In this document: piece after piece, positions 17,012 to 25,219 of the stretch | Position numbering within the stretch: the stretch's first letter is position 1 | Layout: every line of letters begins with the position of its first letter | NCBI RefSeq assembly: GCF_946478955.1 | Contig: NZ_CAMLDL010000001.1 | Location: forward strand, 124,001 to 188,000 | Length of the DNA: 64,000 bases | Source: an uncultured Sphingomonas sp. | GTDB lineage: Bacteria > Pseudomonadota > Alphaproteobacteria > Sphingomonadales > Sphingomonadaceae | Direction: 5' to 3' | Translations under genes and position numbers: made by a program | The notes under the pieces: generated by a model | Database searches by the model: none | The model's input: the letters and a program-made list of their open reading frames with translations, nothing else | Told to the model about the DNA's origin: nothing

Positions 17012-18991
17012 TCATGCGTTTGCCGACCTGGTGGCCACTTTGCCGTTGCGCCATATGCCAACCGCCACAATCGCCACGGTCAGCAACTGCGCGGCCATCG
17101 TTTCCCAGGTAGGAAACAGACCAAGAGCGGGAAAGCGCGGGAAAAATGCAAGCGGCGCGATGTCGATCATTCCGGCCTCCTGCAAGGCGGCAACGCCTTT
17201 GCCCGCGAGTATGATCGCCAGTATTGCGATAAGCGCCGAACTGTATTTGAAGAACTCGCCAATTGGCAGTCTCGCGCTGAAACGCAGCATCGCCCATGCG
17301 ACAATTCCCAGCACGAACACCGCTGATGCGCCGCCCGCCAGAATGACGCTTCCATTTCCTTGGGCGGTGAGCGCCGCATAGAACAGGATCGTCTCGAAGA
17401 CTTCCCGGTATACCGCGATGAAGGCAAGTCCGAACAAGAACCATGCCGAGCCGCGCGAAAGCGCCCTGCCCAAGGTTTCCTTGATGTAACGCTGCCACTC
17501 ACCCGCCTGCGACTTGCCATGCATCCAGATGCCCACTGACAGCAGGACGACAGCAGCAAACAACGAGCCGAACCCCTCGGTCAATTCGCGGCTGGCTCCG
17601 CTGACGCCGATGAAGTACGTCGCGACAATCCAGGTGACTGCCCCTGCAATCAGAGCTGCAAGCCAGCCGGTGTGGACATGGCGGACCATCTCACCACGAT
17701 CAGCTTTCCGCAAAAAGGCGATCATCGCGACAACGATCAGCAGCGCCTCAAGCCCCTCGCGCAGCAGGATGGTGAAGGCGCCGACGAAGGTGGACGCGGT
17801 GCTGGCTGCATCAGGCGAAAGAACCTCCTCCGCATCGCTGAACAACGCATCGAGAACGGAGACCCGCTCCTCAATCGCGGCGACCGGCTCGCCTTGGCCG
17901 ATTGCCGCACGCAGATTGCCCATTTCGGTTTCAATCCTGCCCATCAGCGCAGCATCGCGGGCGGCAAGAACGGGCTCCACGGGCTCGAAGCCGTCAAGAT
18001 AGGCGGACAATGCGAGCTTGGTAGCGGCTTCCCTGTCTCCGGCCGCATAGGCGGCAAGGCTGGCCTGCAATCGGTCATGGGCGACGGCCAGTGACCCTGC
18101 AGTCGTCTTTGTCAGTTCTTCTGGATGGGCGCGCAAATAGGCGAGGACAGCATCGGCTTTTGGTTGCCCGATTTGCCGCCCCAAGGCTTCCGGCGTCAAT
18201 CCCGTGAGCGTCGCGAGATCGGGGACCAGGTTGCGCACGTCAGCATCGCTCTTCCACAGCTTCTCGCCAATCTCGCGGTCCGTGAATGCGAAGCGGCTTG
18301 CGTAAAACGCCAGCGCCCACCGATCTTGTGAGGATAGCTCGGAAAAACCGCGCATCGAGGTTCCGTCCAGCCCTTGGCCGATCACCTGGTAAAGGGCGAA
18401 GGGGCTGCGCTCACGGGCGCGGTTCACGTCCAGAAACGCAATCGGCGCCGGGTCCAGATTTGTGGCATCGGGACCGCGGCCATCGCCGTTCACGCCGTGA
18501 CAACTCGCACAGTTTTGTGCGTAGAGCCCTGCGCCTCGCTTGAGATCGGGCGCCACGGTCGGAGCAAGCGCGACAGGATATGCCACCAGCAAACGGCTTG
18601 AAAGCCCGCGCGAAAAGGTGGCCACGTCATCGGCGGAAGCCTTCTTTGCAATCATGTCCCGAAGCACGCGAACCTCTGCAACAAGACCGGCGCGATCGCG
18701 TTTTGACGGAAGCGCAGCAATTTTGGCTTCAACGGTGCTGGAGAACTCGACCATCTCGGCATATTCAGCGGCGCTCGTGATGCGTCCTTCAGCAACCGCG
18801 CCACGATAGTCGACGGCGATATAGTCGAGCAGCCGCCAAGCCGTCTGAACATCGTCATCACCGGTGGCGGCACGGGCCGGTGCCGATAGTCCAATGATCA
18901 CGGCGAACACTGCTGCCCAGACCACTGCGACGCTCACTTGGAGAACGCGACATTTCGGTATTTCGATGGCTGTAAGTGAGTTCAGGTTCAT
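17012..18991 (-). CDS. Cytochrome c / FTR1 family permease fusion (iron or lead uptake, PbrT-like)
   Basis: A 659-residue fusion. Residues about 20-55 form a signal or anchor; about 170-270 is a cytochrome c domain with the haem motif NCASCHGVNGDGRG; the C-terminal ~280 residues form an FTR1/ILT permease with seven membrane segments and both REGLE-type motifs (LLREGLEALLIVVAM and AVYREVFETILFY). Such permeases move Fe(III) after periplasmic oxidation; the PbrT lead-uptake protein belongs to the same family. The ATG at 18991 overlaps the methyltransferase stop (ATGA). Its place in a metal-resistance operon favours an Hg/Pb-type context, but the substrate is inferred. Confidence 0.87.
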   Translation of the reverse strand: MNLNSLTAIEIPKCRVLQVSVAVVWAAVFAVIIGLSAPARAATGDDDVQTAWRLLDYIAVDYRGAVAEGRITSAAEYAEMVEFSSTVEAKIAALPSKRDRAGLVAEVRVLRDMIAKKASADDVATFSRGLSSRLLVAYPVALAPTVAPDLKRGAGLYAQNCASCHGVNGDGRGPDATNLDPAPIAFLDVNRARERSPFALYQVIGQGLDGTSMRGFSELSSQDRWALAFYASRFAFTDREIGEKLWKSDADVRNLVPDLATLTGLTPEALGRQIGQPKADAVLAYLRAHPEELTKTTAGSLAVAHDRLQASLAAYAAGDREAATKLALSAYLDGFEPVEPVLAARDAALMGRIETEMGNLRAAIGQGEPVAAIEERVSVLDALFSDAEEVLSPDAASTASTFVGAFTILLREGLEALLIVVAMIAFLRKADRGEMVRHVHTGWLAALIAGAVTWIVATYFIGVSGASRELTEGFGSLFAAVVLLSVGIWMHGKSQAGEWQRYIKETLGRALSRGSAWFLFGLAFIAVYREVFETILFYAALTAQGNGSVILAGGASAVFVLGIVAWAMLRFSARLPIGEFFKYSSALIAILAIILAGKGVAALQEAGMIDIAPLAFFPRFPALGLFPTWETMAAQLLTVAIVAVGIWRNGKVATRSANA

Positions 18992-19641
18992 TCTGCACGT
19001 ATCTTTTCGAGGAAGATCGAGATGGTTCCGGTTGGCGTGTCGATCGCCGTCCTGGCCTCGACAGACCGACCACACAGCACAGACAATTCGCGTTCGAGAA
19101 AGCCTTCGGCGTTGAGCTGGGTATTCGCCTTGCCGTCGATGAGCTGGATGAAGCGGAAGGACTGGCGCATGGACCAGCGGTCCTGGCGAGCGTAATCTGC
19201 GATGCATAGGCTCTCGCCGGGCTTCGTCGCGGAAACCATGGCAGCCAGCCCAGTGCGCTTTTCGGCCAGGGGGACTTGGTGAAAGACGAGACTGGAAACG
19301 ACCTTGTCGAAGGTTCCGGCCTGCGCTGCATCGCTGGCAAAGCCCTTCTGCCACTCGATTTCCAAGCCTGCGTTCTCAGCCTTGCCTTTGGCCAACGAAA
19401 GCGCCTTGGGATCGGGGTCGATCCCAACGACATGAGCCCCTGGCGCCATTTGCTTGATCAAAATGGCCAGACTTCCGGTGCCACACCCGACATCCAAAAC
19501 CGCTTCACCATTTGCAGGAACGAGCAGCTGTAGCAGGCGGCGGCGCCAGACGTTCTCGCGCGTGAGAAGCGCAACGCCACGATCGTAGAACTGTGTCGGC
19601 ACAAAGCGGCCTGCCGCGGGCGTAAATGTCTGGGCGGTCAT
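18988..19641 (-). CDS. SAM-dependent methyltransferase
   Basis: A 217-residue class I methyltransferase: LDVGCGTGSLAILIK is motif I (SAM binding), VVGIDPDPKALSLA the acidic loop, and DKVVSSLVFHQVP motif IV. It resembles ubiquinone/menaquinone-type (UbiE-like) methyltransferases. The Cys triad of ArsM arsenite methylases is not present, so arsenite methylation is unlikely. Its start (19641) overlaps the stop of the upstream short CDF-like gene and its stop overlaps the FTR1 gene start, so it is firmly embedded in the metal operon. The methylated substrate is unknown. Confidence 0.85.
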   Translation of the reverse strand: MTAQTFTPAAGRFVPTQFYDRGVALLTRENVWRRRLLQLLVPANGEAVLDVGCGTGSLAILIKQMAPGAHVVGIDPDPKALSLAKGKAENAGLEIEWQKGFASDAAQAGTFDKVVSSLVFHQVPLAEKRTGLAAMVSATKPGESLCIADYARQDRWSMRQSFRFIQLIDGKANTQLNAEGFLERELSVLCGRSVEARTAIDTPTGTISIFLEKIRAE

Positions 19642-20270
19642 GACGGCCGACTCAACGAAAGTAGCTCGAAACGCGCGTGGCGAATGATCTCGATCGCGGA
19701 CTTGATGAACAGTGCGGCAATCGCAATTGCCACGATAATATCCGGCCATGCGCTGTTAAACCAGAAAACCAGGGCCGCAGCGGCAATGACCGCTACGTTG
19801 GCCAGTGCATCGTTCCGTGAGAACAGCCAAATTGCACGTGCCTGTGCATCGCCGCCGTCACGGAATCGCGCCAGGACAAGCGCGGCGACAATATTGACGC
19901 CAAGCGCGACAATACCGACGCCGCCCATAACATCGGCATCGGGCGGAACCGCATTAAGCGCACGCCACAGCGCAACACCGACCACGCCAACACCGAGCAC
20001 CGCCAGGAAAACGCCCTGTGCCAACGCAACCCGCGCCCGCGACGCAGCGCCCCACGCCAATGCCCAAAGTCCAATCAGGGTGATCGAGCCATCGCCAAGA
20101 AAATCGAGCGCATCAGCCTTCAATGCCTGGCTGTTGGCGACAAAGCCCGCGCCGATCTCGATGAGCCCGAATCCGATATTCAGTACCACGACGAGCCACA
20201 GCGCCCGTCGATATGCCGGGTTGCTCGCCAACTTGCTGGCTGAAGGCGCTTCGCAACAACTGTCGGCCAT
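19638..20270 (-). CDS. Short CDF-like cation transporter with N-terminal Cys motif
   Basis: A 210-residue paralogue of the protein at 16355-16996, with N-terminal DSCCEAP, ALKADALDFLGDGSITLIG in TM2 and IWLFSRNDALANVAVI in TM5, and no C-terminal cytoplasmic domain. It is the third gene of the minus-strand series after the MerT-like and GDCCVxC genes, and its stop overlaps the methyltransferase start (ATGA). Proton-driven export of a divalent metal is inferred from family resemblance; the Asp-only metal site suggests a specificity other than CzcD's. Confidence 0.83.
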   Translation of the reverse strand: MADSCCEAPSASKLASNPAYRRALWLVVVLNIGFGLIEIGAGFVANSQALKADALDFLGDGSITLIGLWALAWGAASRARVALAQGVFLAVLGVGVVGVALWRALNAVPPDADVMGGVGIVALGVNIVAALVLARFRDGGDAQARAIWLFSRNDALANVAVIAAAALVFWFNSAWPDIIVAIAIAALFIKSAIEIIRHARFELLSLSRPS

Positions 20271-20346
20271 CCGCTATCCTTCTCGAAAATCCCGAGTCGG
20301 ACATCTAACTACACCCTGAAGCAACTACAGGGTCAAGCGCGATTAA

Positions 20347-20568
20347 TCAGCAGGATTTGCAGCCGTCGCCTTGCTGGATTGGGGGGCACTTCACCGTTCC
20401 ATAGGAACAGAATACGCAGCAGTCGCCCGGCAATGGCCGCAGCATTTTCCTGCAACCCGTGCAGTCGTAGAAAAACCAGCACGCGTTGGTCGGCATGGTC
20501 TCGGACTTGGACACGCCGCAGTTTGGGCATGTCAGTATGGATTCATGGACGATAGACGCCTCAGACAT
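20347..20568 (-). CDS. GDCCVxC domain-containing protein
   Basis: A 73-residue cytoplasmic protein with ten cysteines: LTCPNCG, DCTGC, the family signature GDCCVFC, KCPP and a terminal CKSC. Proteins of this family are often encoded beside mercury transporters and probably bind thiophilic metals. The ATG at 20568 overlaps the end of the merT-like gene by 8 bp, so it is translated from the same message. A role as intracellular Hg/Pb acceptor is an inference. Confidence 0.88.
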   Translation of the reverse strand: MSEASIVHESILTCPNCGVSKSETMPTNACWFFYDCTGCRKMLRPLPGDCCVFCSYGTVKCPPIQQGDGCKSC

Positions 20569-20932
20569 AGAGATAGCCCGCCGCCAGCAGACAGGATCCG
20601 ACCACCAGGCCTGCCCATAGGCCAAGTCTAAGCCATACGGGTGTTCCAACCGCATCGCCACCGCACCGGCGGGCGTTCTGTTCGATGCGCCACAGTAAAG
20701 CCGCCGATGCGAGAAGCGAAATCAGGCTAACTATTATCAATCCGCTTCGGTAAGGTGCCGAAAGGGCCGCGATGCCCGCCAGCCAGGCAGTCCCGATACC
20801 TGCTGCTGCGAACAGAAGCGGCAAGGCGCAACATGCGGCGACGCCAAATGCCGAGGCTATCCCGCCAGCGGTAAACAGCATCGCGCCACGTCTCTGATTT
20901 CTTACCGAAACCGCCCCGATCTGTTTGCCCAC
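20561..20932 (-). CDS. merT: MerT-like mercuric ion transporter
   Basis: A 123-residue inner-membrane protein with three hydrophobic segments; TM1 contains the vicinal cysteine pair in AACCALPLLFAAAGIG, where MerT receives Hg(II), and the region after it (YRSGLIIVSLISLL) fits MerT. The start is a GTG at 20932 with AAGGAG 6 bp upstream; the longer frame from 20962 would begin inside the promoter. First gene of the minus-strand metal operon, 30 bp from a MerR-type promoter. No merP or merA follows. Confidence 0.85.
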   Translation of the reverse strand: MGKQIGAVSVRNQRRGAMLFTAGGIASAFGVAACCALPLLFAAAGIGTAWLAGIAALSAPYRSGLIIVSLISLLASAALLWRIEQNARRCGGDAVGTPVWLRLGLWAGLVVGSCLLAAGYLYV

Positions 20933-20961
20933 GGCGTTCTCCTTGTGAAATTCGCGATTCA

Positions 20962-20992
20962 CTCATACCGTCTGTAGCCACCACAGACTCAA
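20962..20992 (-). promoter_or_regulatory. MerR-type promoter and operator
   Basis: On the minus strand a -35 TTGAGT (20987-20992) and a -10 TATGAG (20962-20967) are separated by 19 bp, the overlong spacer typical of MerR-family targets. The spacer region holds a perfect inverted repeat GTCTGT - 7 bp - ACAGAC (20970-20988). It drives the merT-led operon, and the merR-like gene starts divergently at 21017. Confidence 0.85.
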
Positions 20993-21016
20993 GTGCTAAT
21001 TTCGCGGAGCAATAAT

Positions 21017-21478
21017 ATGGCCGAAGCCGACTTCGCGATCGGCACGCTTTCCCGGCAAAGCGAATGCAACATCGAAACGATTCGCTATTACGAACGCATC
21101 GGTCTGATCCCGCGAGCTGCGCGTCGCGGACGATATCGGGTGTATTCCGTCGCCGATGTTGCCCGTCTGAGGTTCGTAAAGCGCGCGCGTGCGCTCGGCT
21201 TCCCGATAGAAGAGATTCGTGCCTTGCTCGAGCTTTCGGAATCCGCCTCGGCTGCAAGCAGACCTTCGTGCCTGGACGCACGGCAAATCGCGCTTTCCAA
21301 CCTGGCCGCGGTTCGCTCACGCCTCGATGACCTGCAGCGAATGGAGGCAATTCTCGCTGAGGCCATCGATGCTTGCGATCTGGGCACTTTCAATGGCTGT
21401 CCTATTCTGAAAACGCTCTCCGGTGCCGTAACGCCAGCACCAGAAACTGCACACAGGAACGTCCATGAGAATCGGTGA
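21017..21478 (+). CDS. merR: MerR-family metal-responsive regulator
   Basis: A 153-residue regulator: N-terminal winged helix (FAIGTLSRQSECNIETIRYYERIGLI), a long dimerisation helix, and three cysteines placed like the mercury-binding triad of MerR: one in RPSCLDAR and two in ACDLGTFNGCPIL (C-x7-C; Tn501 MerR has C-x8-C). It would distort the 19-bp spacer promoter just upstream (20962-20992) on metal binding and activate the divergent merT operon. ATG at 21017 with GGAG 6 bp upstream. Overlaps the next regulator by 14 bp. Confidence 0.88.
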   Translation: MAEADFAIGTLSRQSECNIETIRYYERIGLIPRAARRGRYRVYSVADVARLRFVKRARALGFPIEEIRALLELSESASAASRPSCLDARQIALSNLAAVRSRLDDLQRMEAILAEAIDACDLGTFNGCPILKTLSGAVTPAPETAHRNVHENR

Positions 21479-21869
21479 ACTCGCGAACGCAACATCAACC
21501 AAAGTTGAAACGGTTCGCTACTATGAGAAGATCGGGCTGCTCTCCCCGCCTGAGCGCACTTCGGGCAACTACCGGGAATATGGCGGCGATCACCTCGCTC
21601 GCCTTTCCTTCATTCGCCGCGCCCGCGATCTCGGCTTCTCGATTGATGCCGTGCGCGAACTACTCACCTTGTCTGATGACAATGCACGGTCGTGCGAAAC
21701 CGTGGATGAGGTCGCCCGCGCCCATCTCAGAGAAATAGAACGCAAGATACATGATCTGTCTGCACTCCGGACCGAACTGACCCGCGTGATAGGGTCATGT
21801 CGGCACGGGACCGTTGCTGACTGCAAAATCATCGAATCGCTCGGACCGCGCCGAACTGCCTCGGGATAG
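21465..21869 (+). CDS. Second MerR-family regulator (CadR/PbrR/CueR-type)
   Basis: A 134-residue regulator with the MerR DNA-binding head (RIGELANATSTKVETVRYYE), dimerisation helix, a cysteine in ARSCETVDE and a C-terminal metal loop SCRHGTVADCKII with C-x7-C spacing as in CueR, but with an intervening His. It overlaps the merR-like gene by 14 bp and is translated from the same message. The next plus-strand genes are copper-related, so it may control the cus set or the czc/cad genes; the sequence does not decide this. Confidence 0.86.
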   Translation: MRIGELANATSTKVETVRYYEKIGLLSPPERTSGNYREYGGDHLARLSFIRRARDLGFSIDAVRELLTLSDDNARSCETVDEVARAHLREIERKIHDLSALRTELTRVIGSCRHGTVADCKIIESLGPRRTASG

Positions 21870-21929
21870 CCGTGTCCCGCCCTGATCGAATTGACAACGA
21901 CCACCAACAAGCGCATTTTTGAGACACAA

Positions 21930-22301
21930 ATGACAAGACTTGCTCGCCACCTTTTGCTGTTTGGGGCCCTGTTCGGTCTCTTGTGGCAAGGCGTGGCCTA
22001 TGCATCGCCGCCTTGCGCGGAAATGCAGCAGGAGCAAAGCACTGCGACCTCTGCGATGGCGGAGATGGCCGACTGCATGGATGCCGAAAAGCAATCCCGC
22101 GAAAGTGTGCCGCCCTGCAAGGATATGAAGGCAGGTTGCCTGGCGATGGCGGGATGCGCGTCGCTGGTCGGGGTTGGCCAGAATTCCTCCGATGCTGACA
22201 CATCGGCCACTGCCACCTCGCCGTACTTCGTCGCATCCAGTCCGATCCTGATCGGTCGCAACGACGCGCCGATACCCGATCCTCCCGCAATTCTTGGCTG
22301 A
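21930..22301 (+). CDS. Small secreted Cys/Met-rich protein, possible copper binder
   Basis: A 123-residue protein with a signal peptide (about residues 1-22, HLLLFGALFGLLWQGVAYA) and a mature part with six cysteines and many methionines (PPCAEMQQ, MAEMADCMDAE, CKDMKAGCLAMAGC). I do not recognise a defined family; the composition and place directly before cusCBA suggest periplasmic binding of Cu(I) or Ag(I), perhaps CopL-like. ATG at 21930 chosen because it begins the signal peptide. Confidence 0.7.
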   Translation: MTRLARHLLLFGALFGLLWQGVAYASPPCAEMQQEQSTATSAMAEMADCMDAEKQSRESVPPCKDMKAGCLAMAGCASLVGVGQNSSDADTSATATSPYFVASSPILIGRNDAPIPDPPAILG

Positions 22302-22367
22302 ACCAACCGGCGCGGTGCGGCTGTTGTGCCGCTGCGCGCGTAATGGATTCAACCAAGGATATTCAAC

Positions 22368-22634
22368 ATGAAAACTCTGCTATCGATCACCGCCGCGCTT
22401 GCGGTGATGGCATCCGTTCCGGCCACCGCGCAGGAGCGCGGTCCGGGCCATTGGGAATGGCAAACGCGGCACGTTCCCGGACCGAACAAATCCAACCGGT
22501 CCCCGTTGGTTCGTGTGTGGGTGAAGGACGCACCCGCCGTAGCCAGTTGCGATTGTGCAATGATGCGCGACGCGGCGACAGCCGCGGAATGCATGGCAAT
22601 GCCCCGCAAGGGCTCAGGCCCCTCTCAAGGCTGA
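22368..22634 (+). CDS. Small secreted protein of the cus locus
   Basis: An 88-residue protein with a signal peptide cleaved near ATAQE and a short mature chain with HWEWQTRHVPGPN and SCDCAMMRDAATAAECMAM, containing Cys and Met residues able to bind copper. No family recognised. The start has AAGGA about 10 bp upstream. It stands between the other Cys/Met-rich secreted protein and the cusC-like gene. Confidence 0.7.
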   Translation: MKTLLSITAALAVMASVPATAQERGPGHWEWQTRHVPGPNKSNRSPLVRVWVKDAPAVASCDCAMMRDAATAAECMAMPRKGSGPSQG

Positions 22635-22652
22635 TGCTGTAAACTGACCACG

Positions 22653-22688
22653 CCGGTCGGCTGGGTGCGATTGCACTTCGCCGACCGG
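22653..22688. repeat. Inverted repeat before cusC
   Basis: CCGGTCGGC (22653-22661) and GCCGACCGG (22680-22688) form a perfect 9-bp stem with an 18-nt loop in the gap before the cusC-like gene. It may be a terminator without a T run, or a processing or regulatory element. Confidence 0.5.
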
Positions 22689-22733
22689 ATGGCAGTCATG
22701 CCGGCATCCCCGCAATGAAACGGGGCGAACTCC

Positions 22734-23981
22734 ATGCGTTTCCTGATCACTACCGCCTTTCTGGCTATCACCGTGCCATCACCGGCCCGGGCCGAGCCGA
22801 TGACCTTCAACGCTGCGCTGGAGCGCGCGGCGGCGAGCGCGCCGTCGATCCAGGCCAATCGGGCCGGGATTGAAGCGTCGCGGTCGTCCTCGATTGCCGC
22901 AGGACAGCTCCCCGACCCCACCCTGTCGGTCGGCGTCGACAATTTCCCGATTTCGGGGCCGCCCGCCTTCACCTTCAACCGCGAAAGCATGACAATGGCG
23001 CGTGTCGGCATCGAGCAGGCATTTCCCAATCCGGCCAAGCGGCGCGCGCAGCGCGGCCGGGCGCAGGCGGCCGTAGGCCAGGCCGAAGCCGGACTGGCGG
23101 TCGAGGCGCAGACCATCCGCCTCGAAACCGCGCTTGCCTGGATCGATCTCCACTACGCCAAGCGTCGGCTGGCGCAGCTCCAGCTGCTCGATGAAAGTCT
23201 TGGCGATTTGCAGGCAACGGTCTCGGCCCGGCTGGCGGCGGGTTCCGCCCGACCAAGCCAGGCGCTGGAGCCTGAGCAACTGCGCGCAGCGGTCTACGAC
23301 AGGCGCAGTGAGTTGACGGCCGAAGTCGCCAAGGCGCAGGCTAATCTCGTTCGCCTGACCGGCGATGCTGATGCTGATGTTTCGGGTGATCCTCCCCCTT
23401 TTGAGGTCGATGGCCCCGCCTTGCAGGCGGGGCTGGACGCCGTGCCACGCCTGCAAGCGCTCGATGCCGAGACGCGCGCCGCCGACGCTGACACCGACCT
23501 GGCGCGGGCCGACAAACGCCCCGGCTGGCGCGTCGGCACATCCTATGGCCGTCGCGATCCGGCCTTTGGTGACATGGTCTCGCTCACGCTCAGCATTGAC
23601 CTGCCGCTCTTCAGCAAACGGCGGCAAGACCCGATGATCGCGGCGCGGGAAAGCGAAGCTAACCGCGCGCGTCTGCTGCGCGAAGCGGGGGAGCGCGATC
23701 TGCGCGCGGCGCTCGACGGCGATCTGGCCGATCATGCCATGCACCACCAGCGCCTGATGAATGCGCGCCAGACGCTCCTCCCGCTCGCACGGCGGCGGGG
23801 TGAACTCGATATGGCGAGTTATGCGGCGGGCAGGCTCGATCTTGGCAGCGCGCTGTTGTCGAGCCTCGCTCTGGCCGAGGCTGAGGTCGATGCGCTGGCG
23901 CGCGAGGCCGAGGTCGCGCGAGACGCGATCCTGATCAATTTTACCTATGGGCCAGAAACTGAAGGGGGAGTGCGGCCATGA
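22734..23981 (+). CDS. cusC: TolC-family outer-membrane factor (CusC-like)
   Basis: Outer-membrane channel of the copper/silver tripartite pump. The 415-residue protein has a signal peptide (about 1-22, ending PARAEP), TolC/OEP repeats with helical segments, and SLTLSIDLPLFSKRR, typical of metal OMFs. It differs from the czcC protein of the same element, so the two pumps have separate channels. Stop overlaps the adaptor gene start (ATGA). Confidence 0.9.
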   Translation: MRFLITTAFLAITVPSPARAEPMTFNAALERAAASAPSIQANRAGIEASRSSSIAAGQLPDPTLSVGVDNFPISGPPAFTFNRESMTMARVGIEQAFPNPAKRRAQRGRAQAAVGQAEAGLAVEAQTIRLETALAWIDLHYAKRRLAQLQLLDESLGDLQATVSARLAAGSARPSQALEPEQLRAAVYDRRSELTAEVAKAQANLVRLTGDADADVSGDPPPFEVDGPALQAGLDAVPRLQALDAETRAADADTDLARADKRPGWRVGTSYGRRDPAFGDMVSLTLSIDLPLFSKRRQDPMIAARESEANRARLLREAGERDLRAALDGDLADHAMHHQRLMNARQTLLPLARRRGELDMASYAAGRLDLGSALLSSLALAEAEVDALAREAEVARDAILINFTYGPETEGGVRP

Positions 23982-25219
23982 CCATGGACGCGAAGACGAA
24001 AGCGCGCTGGGGTGCCGGACTACTGGCAGCGATGTTGATCGCGGGCGGCAGCGGATACTGGCTGGGGCAGCGCGGCGAGCCTGCATCCGTCACCGGTTCG
24101 ACCGACGCGGAAGGCCGCAGAATCCTCTATTATTACGACCCGATGTTCCCGAACCAGAGGTTCGACAAACCGGGAAAATCGCCGTTCATGGATATGCAGC
24201 TGCAACCCAAATATGCCGATGAAGCAAGCGGCGCGGCGAGCACGGCAGCGGGGGTCAGCATCGACCCTTCGGCGATGCAGAACCTTGGCATTCGTGTGGC
24301 TGAAGCCAAGCCGGGGAGCCTGACGGCTACGCTCAGCGTCAGCGGCAACGTCGATTTCAACCTCCGCAACGTCGCAATCGTGCAGGCGCGATCCGGGGGT
24401 TTCGTCACCAGAGTCTTTGGCCGCGCGCCCGGCGATGTCGTGCGCGCCGGTGCGCCGATTGCGGTGCTGCAAATGCCCGAATGGGGTGGCGCGCAGACCG
24501 AATACCTGAGCGTCAAACGCCTCGGCAAACCCGAACTGACCGCTGCTGCGCGCCAGCGCTTGCGCTTGCTGGGCATGTCGGACGGGCTGATTTCGAGCGT
24601 GGAGCGCAGCGGGCGGACCAACGGTGCAGTCACTATCACCTCGCCCATATCGGGCGTGATCCAGACGCTTGACGCGCGCGCCGGGGTTACTCTGGAGCAG
24701 GGCCAGACACTGGCCCAGATAACCGGGATTGGCACGGTATGGCTCAACGCCGCCGTTCCCGAAGCGCAGGCCGGAACGGTGCGGGTCGGGCAAGGCGCGA
24801 CGGCCACATTGACCGCCTTCCCCAGCGAGACGTTTGGCGGTCGGGTCGTGGCGATCCTGCCCACCGCGCAGACCGACAGCCGCACGATCACCGTCAGGGT
24901 TGAACTGGTCAATCGCGGCGAACGCCTGCGCCCCGGCATGTTCGCACAAGTCGCGCTTGGCGGCGATGGCCCGCCCGCACTCCTCATCCCGAGCGAAGCG
25001 GTCATCCGCACCGGCACACGCACGATCGTGATGCTGGCAAAGGGCGATGGCCGCTATCACCCCGCCGAAGTGCGCACGGGCCGCGAAGGCGGTGGACAGA
25101 CCGAGATTTTGGAGGGCCTCTCTGCGGGCGAGAAGGTGGTCGCCTCAGGGCAGTTCCTGCTCGATTCCGAAGCCAGCCTGACCGGAATCGCCGTGCGTCC
25201 ACTCGGCGGTGCCAAATGA
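23978..25219 (+). CDS. cusB: Periplasmic adaptor CusB
   Basis: Membrane-fusion protein of the Cu/Ag pump. The 413-residue protein has an N-terminal anchor (about residues 10-30), then a heavy-metal-binding segment [20 protein letters not shown] with methionines (DPM, FMDMQ) that can take up Cu(I)/Ag(I), followed by barrel-sandwich, helical hairpin and beta-barrel domains (for example [16 protein letters not shown]). The N-terminal domain distinguishes it from the CzcB of this element. Overlaps cusC and cusA by 4 bp on each side. Confidence 0.92.
   Translation: MTMDAKTKARWGAGLLAAMLIAGGSGYWLGQRGEPASVTGSTDAEGRRILYYYDPMFPNQRFDKPGKSPFMDMQLQPKYADEASGAASTAAGVSIDPSAMQNLGIRVAEAKPGSLTATLSVSGNVDFNLRNVAIVQARSGGFVTRVFGRAPGDVVRAGAPIAVLQMPEWGGAQTEYLSVKRLGKPELTAAARQRLRLLGMSDGLISSVERSGRTNGAVTITSPISGVIQTLDARAGVTLEQGQTLAQITGIGTVWLNAAVPEAQAGTVRVGQGATATLTAFPSETFGGRVVAILPTAQTDSRTITVRVELVNRGERLRPGMFAQVALGGDGPPALLIPSEAVIRTGTRTIVMLAKGDGRYHPAEVRTGREGGGQTEILEGLSAGEKVVASGQFLLDSEASLTGIAVRPLGGAK

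Noticed and set aside
18988..19641. Arsenite methyltransferase ArsM
   Set aside because: The conserved ArsM cysteines are missing and the gene is not in the ars operon.
22779..25060. Minus-strand frames of 435 and 346 codons
   Set aside because: They run antisense through cusC and cusB; low-complexity Arg/Ala sequence without motifs.
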